From an uncultured Thermoleophilia bacterium (GTDB taxonomy: Bacteria; Actinomycetota; Thermoleophilia; UBA2241): 51,587 nucleotides of DNA. Shown here piece by piece: positions 23,189-32,492 of this stretch (positions are counted from its first letter, which is position 1; the number at the start of each line of letters is the position of its first letter). A program made the translations under genes and the position numbers. The notes beneath the pieces are model-generated. The model searched no databases, was not told where the DNA came from, and worked only from the letters and a program-made list of their open reading frames with translations. The stretch covers positions 1-51,587 of the forward strand of contig CAIYOD010000065.1 in NCBI GenBank assembly GCA_903927755.1, written 5' to 3'.

Positions 23189-26155
23189 ATGGACAACGTC
23201 CGCCCACTCCGTCCCAAGAAGCAGCCGGCCAAGCCACGCCGCCGCGGCAACCGGCGGCGCATCGTCACGGCGATCGTCGTCGCGATCGTCGTTCTCGTGT
23301 TCATCTTCGGGAGCCGCATCCTCGGCCTCTATGTGGACTGGCTGTGGTTCGGCGAGGTCGGGTTCCGCGGGGTCTTCTGGACACGCATCTGGTGGCAGGT
23401 GCTCGTCGGCGTGGTCGGCTTCGCCATCTTCTTCCTGATCCTCGAGTTCAACGTGGAGCTTGCGCGCCGCCTGGCGCCGAGCTACCGCGTGACCGCCGCC
23501 GGTGACCTGCTCGAGCCACGCAGCGACCAGGTTCGCCGCTGGGTCGGGTGGGGCGGCCTGGGCGTGAGCCTCGTGGTCGCCTTCATCGCCGGCGTCTCGG
23601 CATCCTCCCAGTGGCAGACGTTCCTCCTCTATGTGAACCAGGCGCCGTTCGGCCAGAAGGACGCGGTCTTCGGCCACGATGTGGGGTTCTACGTCTTCTC
23701 GCTGCCGATGTGGCAGTCGCTGCAGAACTTCGTCTTCGGCGCCCTGGTCGCGTCGCTCATCCTGGCGGCGATCATGCACGTCGTGATGGGCGGCATCGAC
23801 TTCACCCAGACCGCCGGTCGTCGCGGACCGTCGGGCACCGGTGGCGCACCAGAAGACGAGGCCGGCCCGGGATCGCCCTTCGCTCGCGCCCAGCGCGCGG
23901 CCGCACCGCAGCTGCCGCAGATCGACCTCAAGCTCGGCGGTCGCGCGGTCGCCCATCTCTCGGGCATCCTCGCGGCGATCTTCGTCGTGGTGGGCGTCGG
24001 CCAGCTGTTCCGTGGCTGGAACCTCCTGTACTCCACCGCGGGCGCGATCTACGGCGCCGGCTACACGGACGTGCACATCCGGCTGCCGCTCATGTACGTC
24101 ATGATGGCGATCGCGTTCGTGCTCGCCGCCGTCCTCGTCTGGAACATCCGCCGCCGCCATCAGTGGTGGCCGCTGACCATCGCGGTCTGGATCGTCGCCC
24201 TCATCGTGCTGCGCGGCATCGTCCCCGCCGTCTACCAGTCGCTGATCGTCAATCCGAACCAGCTCACCAAGGAACGCAACTACATAGAGCGCAACCTCAA
24301 GGCGACGAGAGAGGCCTACCAGCTCAACAACATCACCCAGACCGACCTCTCGCCCAAGACTCCGCTGACGCCGCAGAAGCTGGCCGACAACCAGCCGACG
24401 CTGCGCAACATCCGCCTCTGGGACCCCAACACCCTGGTCACCAGCTACCGGCAGCTCCAGGAGCTGCGGCCGTACTACGCGTTCCTCGACGCCGACGTCG
24501 ATCGCTACACCGTGAACGGCGTGTACCGCCAGACGATGCTCTCGCCGCGCGAGCTCAACATCGACGGCCTGCCGGCCCAGGCCCAGACCTGGGTCAACCA
24601 GCACATCACCTACACCCACGGCTTCGGCGTCGCCATGTCGGCCGTCAACCAGGTCACGAACGACGGCTCGCCGGACTTCCTCGTGCAGGACGTCCCGCCA
24701 CAGAGCGTGGCGGGGCTCGAGATCGAGCAGCCGCGCATCTACTACGGAGAGCGCGGCACCGGCTACAGCCTCGTGAAGACGAAGGACAAGGAGTTCGACT
24801 ACCCCGGCCCCAACGGCGACGTGTACGACACCTACAAGGGAAGCGGCGGCATCCCCATCTCGCCGCTGCTCAACCGGCTCGCCTTCTCGGTCAAGTTCGG
24901 GACCATCAAGTTCTTCACCACCTCGTCCATCGAGGACCAGAGCCGCATCATCATCAGGAACTCGATCCAACCACGGATCAGCGCCGCCGCGCCCTTCCTC
25001 ACCCTCGATCAAGACCCGTACATGGTCATCGCCGACGGGCGCCTGTGGTGGGTGCAGGACGCGTACACGACCACCTCGCGGTACCCGTACTCCACGCCTC
25101 AAGGCGGCGTGAACTACCTGCGTAACGCGGTCAAGATCGTCGTCGACGCCTATAACGGCACCATGAAGTACTACGTGTTCGACCCCGAGGACCCACTGCT
25201 CAAGACCTACGAGGCCGCCTACGGGTCGCTGTTCACGTCGAAGGACGAGATGCCGCAGTCCCTCCTGGATCACCTGCGGTATCCGGAGGACCTGTTCAAC
25301 GTCCAGGCCGAGACCTACTCGACGTACCACGTCGACAACGCCGACGTCCTCTACAACAAGGGCGACCAGTGGGGCATCCCCGACAACGTGTCGCTGTCCG
25401 GCGCCGGGCGCATGGACGCGTACTACGTGATCATGAAGCTGCCGGGCGCGCCGAAGGAGGAGTTCCTGCTCATGCTGCCGTTCGTGCCGAACGGCCGCCA
25501 GAACATGATCTCCTGGCTCGGCGCGCGCTCCGACCTGCCCGACTACGGCAAGTCGCTCAACTACGTCTTCTCCAAGAGCTACACGGTGTTCGGGCCCAGC
25601 CAGGTCGAGGCGACCATCAACCAGGATCCGGACATCAGCGCGCAGCGCACCCTCTGGGGGCAGCAGGGCTCGCAGGTGATCATGGGCAACCTGCTCGTCG
25701 TCCCCATCGAGGACTCGCTGCTCTACGTGCAGCCTCTGTACCTTCAGTCGACGCAGACGCAGCTTCCGCAGCTCAAGCGCGTGATCGTGTTCTATCGCGC
25801 GCCGGCTCCCGCCAGCGGGCAGGGTAACGCCGAGCAGGTCGTCGCCATGGAGTCGACCCTGTCTGAGGCGCTGCTCGCGGCCTTCGGGGAGAGCCTCCTG
25901 CCCGGCAACGAGTCTGGCGGGACGGGGGCCGGTGACGGCACCGGGGGCACCGGCGACGGCACGACGGACGGCGGCACGACCGGCGGCGAGACGGGCACGG
26001 TGAGCGCCCAGGCGCGCACGCTCATCGCGCGCGCCAACACCGAGTTCGACGCCGCCCAGGACGCGCTGAAGGCCGGCGACTTCGCCGAATACGGCCGCCA
26101 GATCGACGCTCTGAAGCAGACGCTCAGCGACCTGCAGCGTCTCCAGCAGCAGTAG
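23189..26155 (+). CDS. UPF0182 family membrane protein
   Basis: This is a large conserved integral membrane protein of unknown function, common in actinobacteria. The 988-residue product starts at ATG 23189. A basic N-terminus (KKQPAKPRRRGNRRR) is followed by about seven helices within the first 350 residues, the first being VTAIVVAIVVLVFIFGSRIL with the family marker YVDWLWFGEVGF after it. The remaining large domain, about residues 350-900, is presumably extracytoplasmic and carries family blocks such as KERNYIERNL, the DVPPQS region and VMLPFVP-like segments. A Gly/Thr-rich linker (about 908-935) leads to a C-terminal helical tail with AGDFAEYGRQID, again typical. It ends in TAG. Confidence 0.95.
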   Translation: MDNVRPLRPKKQPAKPRRRGNRRRIVTAIVVAIVVLVFIFGSRILGLYVDWLWFGEVGFRGVFWTRIWWQVLVGVVGFAIFFLILEFNVELARRLAPSYRVTAAGDLLEPRSDQVRRWVGWGGLGVSLVVAFIAGVSASSQWQTFLLYVNQAPFGQKDAVFGHDVGFYVFSLPMWQSLQNFVFGALVASLILAAIMHVVMGGIDFTQTAGRRGPSGTGGAPEDEAGPGSPFARAQRAAAPQLPQIDLKLGGRAVAHLSGILAAIFVVVGVGQLFRGWNLLYSTAGAIYGAGYTDVHIRLPLMYVMMAIAFVLAAVLVWNIRRRHQWWPLTIAVWIVALIVLRGIVPAVYQSLIVNPNQLTKERNYIERNLKATREAYQLNNITQTDLSPKTPLTPQKLADNQPTLRNIRLWDPNTLVTSYRQLQELRPYYAFLDADVDRYTVNGVYRQTMLSPRELNIDGLPAQAQTWVNQHITYTHGFGVAMSAVNQVTNDGSPDFLVQDVPPQSVAGLEIEQPRIYYGERGTGYSLVKTKDKEFDYPGPNGDVYDTYKGSGGIPISPLLNRLAFSVKFGTIKFFTTSSIEDQSRIIIRNSIQPRISAAAPFLTLDQDPYMVIADGRLWWVQDAYTTTSRYPYSTPQGGVNYLRNAVKIVVDAYNGTMKYYVFDPEDPLLKTYEAAYGSLFTSKDEMPQSLLDHLRYPEDLFNVQAETYSTYHVDNADVLYNKGDQWGIPDNVSLSGAGRMDAYYVIMKLPGAPKEEFLLMLPFVPNGRQNMISWLGARSDLPDYGKSLNYVFSKSYTVFGPSQVEATINQDPDISAQRTLWGQQGSQVIMGNLLVVPIEDSLLYVQPLYLQSTQTQLPQLKRVIVFYRAPAPASGQGNAEQVVAMESTLSEALLAAFGESLLPGNESGGTGAGDGTGGTGDGTTDGGTTGGETGTVSAQARTLIARANTEFDAAQDALKAGDFAEYGRQIDALKQTLSDLQRLQQQ

Positions 26156-26161
26156 CGCGAA

Positions 26162-26277
26162 CGCCCTTCGACCATCGCGAGGCTGACCGCGGCGGGCGCC
26201 TCGAGTTCCTCTTCCGTGAGCTCGCGGGCCGCGCCGCTCAGGCACTCGCCGTCGACCGCCCGGTAGGCTCCTGCCAC
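26162..26277 (-). pseudogene. Remnant of a TetR-family regulator gene (C-terminal fragment)
   Basis: Read on the minus strand this stretch encodes YRAVDGECLSGAARELTEEE and, after LEA, PAAVSLAMVEG. It closely matches residues of the intact TetR protein at 28303-28926 (TYRAVDADLL, RELAEQELEA, AAVSIAVVEG). The similarity is visible in DNA too, as a roughly 115-bp block aligned without large gaps to about 28430-28545. No helix-turn-helix part or start remains. It is squeezed between the UPF0182 and DUF2207 genes, so it is best explained as the leftover of a duplicated or deleted regulator gene. Confidence 0.7.
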
Positions 26278-26329
26278 CCGACGTTGCAGCCGCTGTACCA
26301 TGGCGGAGGCAAGCGCGCCTGGGGGCAGC

Positions 26330-28306
26330 ATGAGCCGAATCGTCAAGTACGGGTGCCCGGGATGCTCGGGGATCGTCGTAGCGGCCGTCGTCGCAGTCCT
26401 CCTCATCGCCCTCGTCTGGGTCCCGTCGCTGCGCAAGTGGTACGCGGTGGACGACGTGCGCATCCGGGCGGTGGTGTCAGCAGACGGTGCGCTGTCCGTG
26501 GACGAGCGGTTCTCGTACACCTTCCACGGCGACTTCACGCGGGTCTTCCGCGACATCCCGTACCGCCCGGGGACGACGTCGATCGTCGTGACGGGCGTGA
26601 TCGGGCCGAAGGGGCCGCTCAAGAGGCTCCCGAGCGGCTGGACGCCGGCCTCGGGAGCGCCTGTCGAGGCCGATCCATCAGCCGACGCCACGCCGTCGCC
26701 CTGGTCGTCCATCGCCCCCGCGGAGCGGCCGTTCGGCTACTACAGGGTCACCACCGACTGGAGCACGCCGGGCGGACCGTCGGTGCGCATCGAGGCCTTC
26801 GCTCCCCTGAGCGACCGCTCGACCGCCTTCACCTACCGCTGGCGCGCCGCCGGCGCCGCCACCCGCTACGCCGACACGGGCGAGCTCTCCTGGCAGCTCA
26901 TCGGTCGCGGCTGGGACGTCCCGATCGGGCGGGTGCACGCCGAAGTCGTCCTCCCGCCTGGTACGCCGTCCGCCGAGGTGCGCGCCTGGGGACACGGCCC
27001 GCTGAGCGGCGTCGTCCGCCGCGACCCAGACGGCACCGTGGTCTTCGCGGTCGACGACCTGCCGCCGCACACGTTCGTCGAGGCGCACCTGCTGTTCCCG
27101 CCGCGAGCCCTCGCAGGCGCCCCCAAGGATGCCGCCCGCGTTCTGCAGGACCGCTTGGCAGAGGAGGAAGCGCTCGCTCGCGAGGCCAACGCGGTGCGGG
27201 CCGACGCGCGGGCGGCTCAGGCAGCCGCGGAGCGCATCGACCGGATCGCTTGGGCGGTCGGGGGGGCCCTGACAGCCGCCGGCCTCACGCTCTGGCTCGT
27301 GCTCTTCTTCCGCACCGGGCGGGAGCACCGGACTGCGTTCCGAGCGAAGTACCTCCGCGAGGTCCCGGAGGGAGTGCCGCCGGCGCTCGCCGGAGCAGTG
27401 TGGCACATGGGCGTCGTCACCGACGACGATCTCTCCGCCACGCTGCTGGACCTCGCGGTAGCCGGGATCCTGAGGATCTTCCCGGGCTCGGGAGGCGCGT
27501 TCGTCCTCTCGCTTGACAGAGGCAGGCTGGGCCAGGCCGATGACCTCACACAGCCCCTGGTGCGGCTCCTCGACGAAGCCCTCGGCAGTGGCTCCATGAC
27601 GATGGACGAGCTCCGGAGTTGGGCGGCGGCCAACGCCAAGCGCTTCCGGGGCGGGGTGGACACCTGGCGGGACGGGGTCCACCGGCGCGTCCGCACGATG
27701 GGCCTTGTCGAGAAGGGAGGCACGGGGCGAGCTGCCCTCGCGGCCGTCACCACCGGTGTTGCCGCGCTCGTCGTAGCGGTCCTGGCCTTGCTCAGCTGGC
27801 AGTGGGAGATGCTCGTCCCGGCCGCGGTCTGCCTGGGGTTCTCCGTGGCGAGCCCGGTCCTGCGTCGGCGGTCGCGGGAGGCAGCCGAGCTCCACGCACA
27901 GCTGAGAGCACTGGACCGGTACTTGCGTGACTTCGGCCGCTTGCACGAGAAGCCGGCGGCGGCCGCGGTGCTGTGGGAGCGCTACCTGGTGATGGCTGTG
28001 GTGTTCGGCATCGCCACCCAGGTGATCGAGCAGATGCGCATCCACGTGCCGCAGGTGGCGAGCGACCCCGAATTCACCTCGGTGTTCTGGTTCACGACGC
28101 CCGAGTTCACGCAGTCCGTGGGCGGCGTGTCACGCGCGGTCTCGTCCTTCACCGTCGGGGTGAGCACGGCCGTGGCCGCCGCCGCTCCCCCGATGGTCAC
28201 GTCCGGCGGCGGCAGCCACCACTCGTCCGGCGGCGGCTTCTCGGGCGGCGGTTTCTCCGGCGGCGGGGGACACGGGGGAGGGGGTGGCGGAGGGGGCGCC
28301 GACTAA
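26330..28306 (+). CDS. DUF2207 family membrane protein
   Basis: Membrane protein of unknown function. From ATG 26330 it has 658 residues; ATG 26300 is an in-frame alternative with ten more. Seen: an N-terminal segment IVVAAVVAVLLIALVWV, an extracytoplasmic DUF2207 domain with SVDERFSYTFHGDFTRVFRD, a helix VGGALTAAGLTLWLVLFF near 315, a cytoplasmic part, a helical hairpin near 480-530, and a C-terminus that is almost only Gly, Ser and His (SGGGFSGGGFSGGGGHGG), the usual ending of this family. Its stop overlaps the stop of the convergent TetR gene by three bases. Confidence 0.9.
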   Translation: MSRIVKYGCPGCSGIVVAAVVAVLLIALVWVPSLRKWYAVDDVRIRAVVSADGALSVDERFSYTFHGDFTRVFRDIPYRPGTTSIVVTGVIGPKGPLKRLPSGWTPASGAPVEADPSADATPSPWSSIAPAERPFGYYRVTTDWSTPGGPSVRIEAFAPLSDRSTAFTYRWRAAGAATRYADTGELSWQLIGRGWDVPIGRVHAEVVLPPGTPSAEVRAWGHGPLSGVVRRDPDGTVVFAVDDLPPHTFVEAHLLFPPRALAGAPKDAARVLQDRLAEEEALAREANAVRADARAAQAAAERIDRIAWAVGGALTAAGLTLWLVLFFRTGREHRTAFRAKYLREVPEGVPPALAGAVWHMGVVTDDDLSATLLDLAVAGILRIFPGSGGAFVLSLDRGRLGQADDLTQPLVRLLDEALGSGSMTMDELRSWAAANAKRFRGGVDTWRDGVHRRVRTMGLVEKGGTGRAALAAVTTGVAALVVAVLALLSWQWEMLVPAAVCLGFSVASPVLRRRSREAAELHAQLRALDRYLRDFGRLHEKPAAAAVLWERYLVMAVVFGIATQVIEQMRIHVPQVASDPEFTSVFWFTTPEFTQSVGGVSRAVSSFTVGVSTAVAAAAPPMVTSGGGSHHSSGGGFSGGGFSGGGGHGGGGGGGGAD

Positions 28307-28926
28307 CCCCGACCCGGCTGCGGCCCGGGCAGCGCCAGGTACGCGCCCACGACGGCACGCCAGGCCCGCCAGGCCGCCTCGTGGTCGAAGCCCTCCGGGT
28401 CGAGAGCCCGCTGGATGCCCAGGCCCTCGACCACCGCGATGCTGACCGCCGCGAGCGCCTCGAGCTCCTGCTCGGCCAGCTCTCGCGGCGCCGCGCCGAG
28501 AAGGTCGGCATCCACGGCGCGGTACGTACGGTACTCCTGCGCGAACCGCGCCCGCACCTCCGGGTCGCGGAGCGCGTGCGGCAGGAGCTCGTAGAGCATC
28601 CGGTTGGTCCGCTCGGCCCGGGAGACGCGGCGCTGCCAATCCAGGAAGCGATCGGCCCGCTCGGGTCCGTTCGTGGTCCGGATCTCCTCCACCAGCCCGA
28701 CTTCGGGATCCTGGAAGAGCGTGTCGACCAGGGCGGCCAGCAACCCCGCCTTGCCGCCGAAGTAGTAGGAGACGAGCGCGCGGTTGGCGCCGGAGACCTG
28801 TGCGATGGCCGTCATCGTGAGCTCCGCGTAGCCGCGCTCGGCGAGGATGCTCTGCGCCGCGGCGAGGATCCGGCGGGCGGTCGGCGGCAGGTCGGCAGGA
28901 TCACGATCGGCAGGCTCGGGCGTCAC
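28303..28926 (-). CDS. TetR-family transcriptional regulator
   Basis: DNA-binding repressor-type protein of 207 residues, starting at GTG 28926. The N-terminal helix-turn-helix is clear: AAAQSILAERGYAELTMTAI followed by GANRALVSYYFGGKAGLLAAL (split here for length; residues about 22-68). The C-terminal ligand domain has no recognisable specificity. A TAGCGT box 6 nt before the GTG, without a ribosome site, suggests a leaderless transcript. It ends in TAG. Possible targets are the adjacent DUF2207 gene or its own gene. A decayed relative lies at 26162-26277. Confidence 0.93.
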   Translation of the reverse strand: MTPEPADRDPADLPPTARRILAAAQSILAERGYAELTMTAIAQVSGANRALVSYYFGGKAGLLAALVDTLFQDPEVGLVEEIRTTNGPERADRFLDWQRRVSRAERTNRMLYELLPHALRDPEVRARFAQEYRTYRAVDADLLGAAPRELAEQELEALAAVSIAVVEGLGIQRALDPEGFDHEAAWRAWRAVVGAYLALPGPQPGRG

Positions 28927-28974
28927 GCCGTCACGCTATCACGAGCCCGACGTCGCACACCGCTCGCGGCCCGG

Positions 28975-29715
28975 TCACACCACGACAGGGCAGAAGAGCC
29001 CACGACGCGACGGATAGCTCATGATGGTCGTCACTTCGAGTGGCTCCGCCAGCAGCGCCATCGGTGCGCGCCGCGCCCGGTCGACATCGGCGACGAGAAG
29101 CTCCGTGTGGGTCGCCGCGCCCCGAGCGCGGACCAGCATCAGCCCGTCGGCCTCGGTGATCGTCGCGCCGTCCGCCGCGGCCTCCTCGCGCTTCACCGCC
29201 AGGTAGTCGTCGGTGACGACCGGCGAAGCGGCGGCGGCCCATCGCGCCAGCGCCGCCGCGACGCTGATCGTCTCGCGGACATGCTCGACCCGGAAGCCCA
29301 CCTCGCCCCAGTACTTCGCCAGCGCGTCTTCGTACAGGCAGAGCACCACCATCTCGGCGCCGTGCCGCTCCAGCACGGCGTCGAGAAGCGATTCGCGTAT
29401 GCGATAGCCCAGCCCGCGATAGTCGGGGTGTACGTAGTGGCTCTGGAGCAAGAGAGCGCGCAGTGGGGCCGCGCCGGCCGCGCCGGCCGCGCGCCCTCCG
29501 CGCGCGAACGCCAGCGCCTCGAAGGCCACGCTCGCGGCGACCGTCTCACCGACCTTCCAGCCGTAGTACCAGCCGGAGCGGGCCGACGTGGCGACCCAGG
29601 CGCGGGCGCCGGCGGGCGTCAGCCCGAAGCACGCGCACAACTGCTCCTCGATCTGCTCGCGCTCCGCCGGCGTGAGCGACAGCGGCTCGTAGCCGCCGGG
29701 CGCCGAGCCGCTCAC
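28975..29715 (-). CDS. GNAT-family N-acetyltransferase
   Basis: Predicted acetyl-CoA-dependent acetyltransferase. The 246-residue protein begins at GTG 29715, which overlaps the TGA of the upstream transporter (GTGA), so they form an operon. The acetyl-CoA pyrophosphate loop is visible in SHYVHPDYRGLGYRIRESLL near 130-150, followed by the typical ALAKYWGEVGFRVEH block. The N-terminal 45 residues (TPAEREQIEEQL) and the C-terminal 60 residues are not recognised. Substrate unknown. Confidence 0.85.
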   Translation of the reverse strand: MSGSAPGGYEPLSLTPAEREQIEEQLCACFGLTPAGARAWVATSARSGWYYGWKVGETVAASVAFEALAFARGGRAAGAAGAAPLRALLLQSHYVHPDYRGLGYRIRESLLDAVLERHGAEMVVLCLYEDALAKYWGEVGFRVEHVRETISVAAALARWAAAASPVVTDDYLAVKREEAAADGATITEADGLMLVRARGAATHTELLVADVDRARRAPMALLAEPLEVTTIMSYPSRRGLFCPVVV

Positions 29716-30698
29716 GGCACGCCTGGGGGTCCGGCCGTGCCGGCCGGCCCCTCCTCCGCTTCGATCTCCTCCACGATCGCCTTGCTCCCCGGGAGCAGCT
29801 CGACGATGAACACGCCGGCGAGCATCATCGACCCGCCGACCAGCAGGCGCCAGGTCACGGAGTCCATGCCGGCGATAATGCCGGCGATCGCCGCGAACAC
29901 GCTCTCGAACCCGAGCAGGATGGCCGCGTGCGTCGAGGTCGTGTACCGCTGCGCCCAGCTCTGGATGAAGAACGCGTAGATCGTGCCGCTCAGGGCCGTC
30001 CATACCACGACCGCCCAGACCTGCCAGGGGAGGTCGAACGTGATCTGTACGACGAACGGCGTGACGATCACAAGCGCCAGCGTCGACACGGCCATCTGCG
30101 TGAACGCCAGTGTCGTGGGCCTCACCTTGGGGGCGAAGAAACCGGTAGTCATGATGTGGAGCGCATAGAACAGGGTGCCCAGCAGGGTGATGGCGTCGCC
30201 CCAGCGGATCGAGAAGTCACCCTGCAGGCTGAGCGCGCCGAGGCCGACCGTGGCGATGACCGCGCCGATGATCTGCCAGCGGCCGGGCGAGCGGCGTGCG
30301 ACGAACCAGTAGAGGAAGGGGACCATGGCGACGCTCATCCCGGTGATGAAGCCGCTCACGCCGGGAGAGGTGCGCTGCAGGCCGATCGTCTGCAGGATGA
30401 GGGCGGTCAGATAGAAGGCGCCCAGCAGACCGCCCCTGGCCCAGTCGCCGCGCGACGAGCCGAGCCAGCTCCTGGGCTGCACGACGGCGAAGATGCCCGT
30501 GGCGACCACGTAGCGGAGCACGAGGTACAGCATGGTGCCGGCCACGATGCTGCCGGCGGCAAGCTCGGTGGTGCGTTCGACGACGTCCTTGATGAAGACG
30601 AAGTTGCTGCCCCAGAAGATGGCGACGCTGAAGAGCAGCACGTCGGCGACCAGCGCCTTGCGGCGCGAGACCTGCGTGCTGCCGAGGGGCGTCGCCAT
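29712..30698 (-). CDS. EamA/DMT-family transporter
   Basis: Ten-helix inner-membrane transporter of 328 residues. ATG 30698 is chosen because a TAGGAT box lies 7 nt upstream (leaderless pattern); ATG 30707 lies inside that box. EamA features: FSVAIFWGSNFVFIKDVVE at the start, QTIGLQRTSPGVSGFITGM, and the second repeat ending near LGFESVFAAIAGIIAGMD. It is nearer to the transporter at 32493-33443 than to the five-gene array (both share FITxxxVAMVPFLYW-like and TGFFAP segments). Coupled to the acetyltransferase gene. Confidence 0.9.
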   Translation of the reverse strand: MATPLGSTQVSRRKALVADVLLFSVAIFWGSNFVFIKDVVERTTELAAGSIVAGTMLYLVLRYVVATGIFAVVQPRSWLGSSRGDWARGGLLGAFYLTALILQTIGLQRTSPGVSGFITGMSVAMVPFLYWFVARRSPGRWQIIGAVIATVGLGALSLQGDFSIRWGDAITLLGTLFYALHIMTTGFFAPKVRPTTLAFTQMAVSTLALVIVTPFVVQITFDLPWQVWAVVVWTALSGTIYAFFIQSWAQRYTTSTHAAILLGFESVFAAIAGIIAGMDSVTWRLLVGGSMMLAGVFIVELLPGSKAIVEEIEAEEGPAGTAGPPGVP

Positions 30699-30705
30699 CG
30701 CCGCC

Positions 30706-30711
30706 ATCCTA
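30706..30711 (-). promoter_or_regulatory. Leaderless -10 (TAGGAT) of the EamA-GNAT operon
   Basis: On the minus strand TAGGAT is followed by 7 nt and ATG 30698, matching the other leaderless-type starts in this window. Confidence 0.45.
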
Positions 30712-30766
30712 TCGGACGCGGGCGGGGACGCGGGCGGGCCCGAAGGGCCTCGCCGCCGCGGTGGAG

Positions 30767-31831
30767 CTACGGCGTCGGCTCGGTGATGAGCGCCGTGATG
30801 GAGACGAGCGGCTGTGCCGGAAGGCCGTCCTCGCGGAAGACCGGCCAGGTGGCGCCGCCGTCGGACGTGGCGAGTAGCGCCTTGAATTGGGTCGTCGCCA
30901 GCACGTGCGCCTCGTCCGCGGCGGCGATGGCCTGTGGCACCCCGCCCGCGACCTCCCGCAACTCCCAGGTCTTGCCGGCGTCGGTCGTCGAGAGCACGCC
31001 GGCGTCACACGTCACCCAGAGGCGCGATCCGCCGGCGCAGGCGATCTGCCGCGTCTGCAGGACGCCTGGCTCGGGCGCCGGCACGTCGATGGGCAGCCGG
31101 CGCCAGGTCGCGCCGCCGTTGCCGGTGGCCCAGACGAGCGGCGCGCCGTCCTGGGTCCCCCAGCCGGCGACCCAGGCCTGCCGGGAGTCGCCGGCGGCTA
31201 CGCTGGTCAGCACGGTCATCGGAAGCTGCTTTCGCAACCTCCACGTGCGGCCGCCGTCGCGCGTGCTCCAGATCCTGTCGAGCGCGACCAGCACGCCGTG
31301 GCGGGCATCCGTGAACCCAACATCGGCGAGCAGCGCGTCGCCGAACGACGTCCGCTTCCAGGTCGTGCCACCGTCGGTCGTGCGAAGGACCGCGGAGACA
31401 CCAGGCTCTCCGGCGGCGCCGACGGCATTGCCCGCCAGCCAGGCGGTGTCTGCATCCACGGCGGCGATCGCCTTGACGTCGAGGCTCACCTTCTCCGCGA
31501 CGGACCATCCTGCGCCACCGTCCGTGGTCGCCAGGACCGTACCGGCATCGGTGACGAGCCAGCCGGTCCGTGCGTCGATGAAGGCAACATCCACGCCGCG
31601 CTGCGGTAGGAAGAACTTCTGACGCTTCCAGCTGGCGCCACCGTCGGAGGTCACGAGGAGGACGCCCGTCTCGCCGGCAGCCCAGGCACGTACACCGGGA
31701 GCGGGCGCCGGGGGATCCCCGAAGGGGCGCTCCGGCGCCTCAGTCCCACTGCTGCCGCAGCCGGCGAGGGGCGCGAGTGTGGCGAGCGCGACCGCGAGCC
31801 CAAGCGCCGCGAGCAGCCGCGCCGGTCTCAC
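30767..31831 (-). CDS. Asp-box (YCF48/BNR-like) beta-propeller lipoprotein
   Basis: The 354-residue product starts at GTG 31831, overlapping the stop of the upstream gene (GTGA). A lipoprotein signal peptide is seen: two basic residues, a hydrophobic stretch LLAALGLAVALATL, then the lipobox LAGC at about residues 20-23, so it is probably anchored outside the membrane. The mature part carries at least seven Asp-box-like repeats (SDGGASW, TDGGAGW, TDGGTTW, RDGGRTW, GNGGATW, TDAGKTW, SDGGATW), giving a seven-bladed propeller. The function is not known; such proteins often assist assembly or bind ligands. Confidence 0.87.
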   Translation of the reverse strand: MRPARLLAALGLAVALATLAPLAGCGSSGTEAPERPFGDPPAPAPGVRAWAAGETGVLLVTSDGGASWKRQKFFLPQRGVDVAFIDARTGWLVTDAGTVLATTDGGAGWSVAEKVSLDVKAIAAVDADTAWLAGNAVGAAGEPGVSAVLRTTDGGTTWKRTSFGDALLADVGFTDARHGVLVALDRIWSTRDGGRTWRLRKQLPMTVLTSVAAGDSRQAWVAGWGTQDGAPLVWATGNGGATWRRLPIDVPAPEPGVLQTRQIACAGGSRLWVTCDAGVLSTTDAGKTWELREVAGGVPQAIAAADEAHVLATTQFKALLATSDGGATWPVFREDGLPAQPLVSITALITEPTP

Positions 31832-32397
31832 CGTCGCCTCGGAGCCACCAGAAGACGTCCGTCGACGACGAGCAGGAGAGCCGTGGCGGCGCCGGCATCG
31901 GAGCCACCGCACCCTCGGACAATGAGGAACACGATCAAGACGACGATCGCGATGAGGATCGCCAGGGCGACTATCCGGCGGCGGCGCAACTGGCGGCGGC
32001 GCTGCTCCCTCCGCGCCGCGCGGTCCTGCGGAGAGCGCGACCGCCGGCCGTACTCGTCGCTCATTTCGGCCGCTGCCGGAGGCAGGTACGCGAACTCCGC
32101 GCCGCTCGGATCCGTGGGGCGCCCCGTCTCCGTGCGGTCGGGCACTACGAATTCGGGCGGAGGCGACTGCGGTGCGGATACGGGTGGCGCCTGCTCGCCC
32201 ACCAGTTCCCACGCCGCGTCGGCCGAGAACACCTGCGTCACCGACTCGTCCAGCGGCTCCGGCTCACGCGCCGGTGGCCTCGGCTCCGGTCGTTCCGGCT
32301 CCGGTCGCCGCGGGTCCGCAGGCGGCCCGGGCTCGTCCGGAGCGCGCCGCGGCGGCGGAGTGTCCCTCGGGGGGTTGTCGTCCCAGTCCCAGTCCAC
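31828..32397 (-). CDS. Single-pass membrane protein with proline-rich cytoplasmic region, unknown function
   Basis: The 189-residue protein starts at GTG 32397 (GGAGG upstream). Residues 1-60 are very rich in Pro, Arg and Glu (PPPRRAPDEPGPPADPRRPE). Residues 125-140 are strongly basic (REQRRRQLRRRR). One transmembrane helix IVALAILIAIVVLIVFLIV lies near 142-160, and about 30 residues follow outside. No family recognised. It is coupled by overlap to the Asp-box lipoprotein gene, so the two may work together at the cell surface. Confidence 0.7.
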   Translation of the reverse strand: MDWDWDDNPPRDTPPPRRAPDEPGPPADPRRPEPERPEPRPPAREPEPLDESVTQVFSADAAWELVGEQAPPVSAPQSPPPEFVVPDRTETGRPTDPSGAEFAYLPPAAAEMSDEYGRRSRSPQDRAARREQRRRQLRRRRIVALAILIAIVVLIVFLIVRGCGGSDAGAATALLLVVDGRLLVAPRRR

Positions 32398-32492
32398 GCG
32401 GCCTCCGACCTCGGTGTGGCCCTGCCCTGCAGGTCAAGAGTACCAGAGGGAATGCATCGCGCCAGAGGGGGAGCGTAGTGAGTCCCGACGCT

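Noticed and set aside
21188-26245. A very long minus-strand open frame (about 1685 codons) opposite the GGDEF and UPF0182 genes
   Set aside because: It is antisense to two well-supported genes and rich in Arg, Gly, Val, His and Asp repeats, as expected from GC-rich third-position shadowing. No family features.
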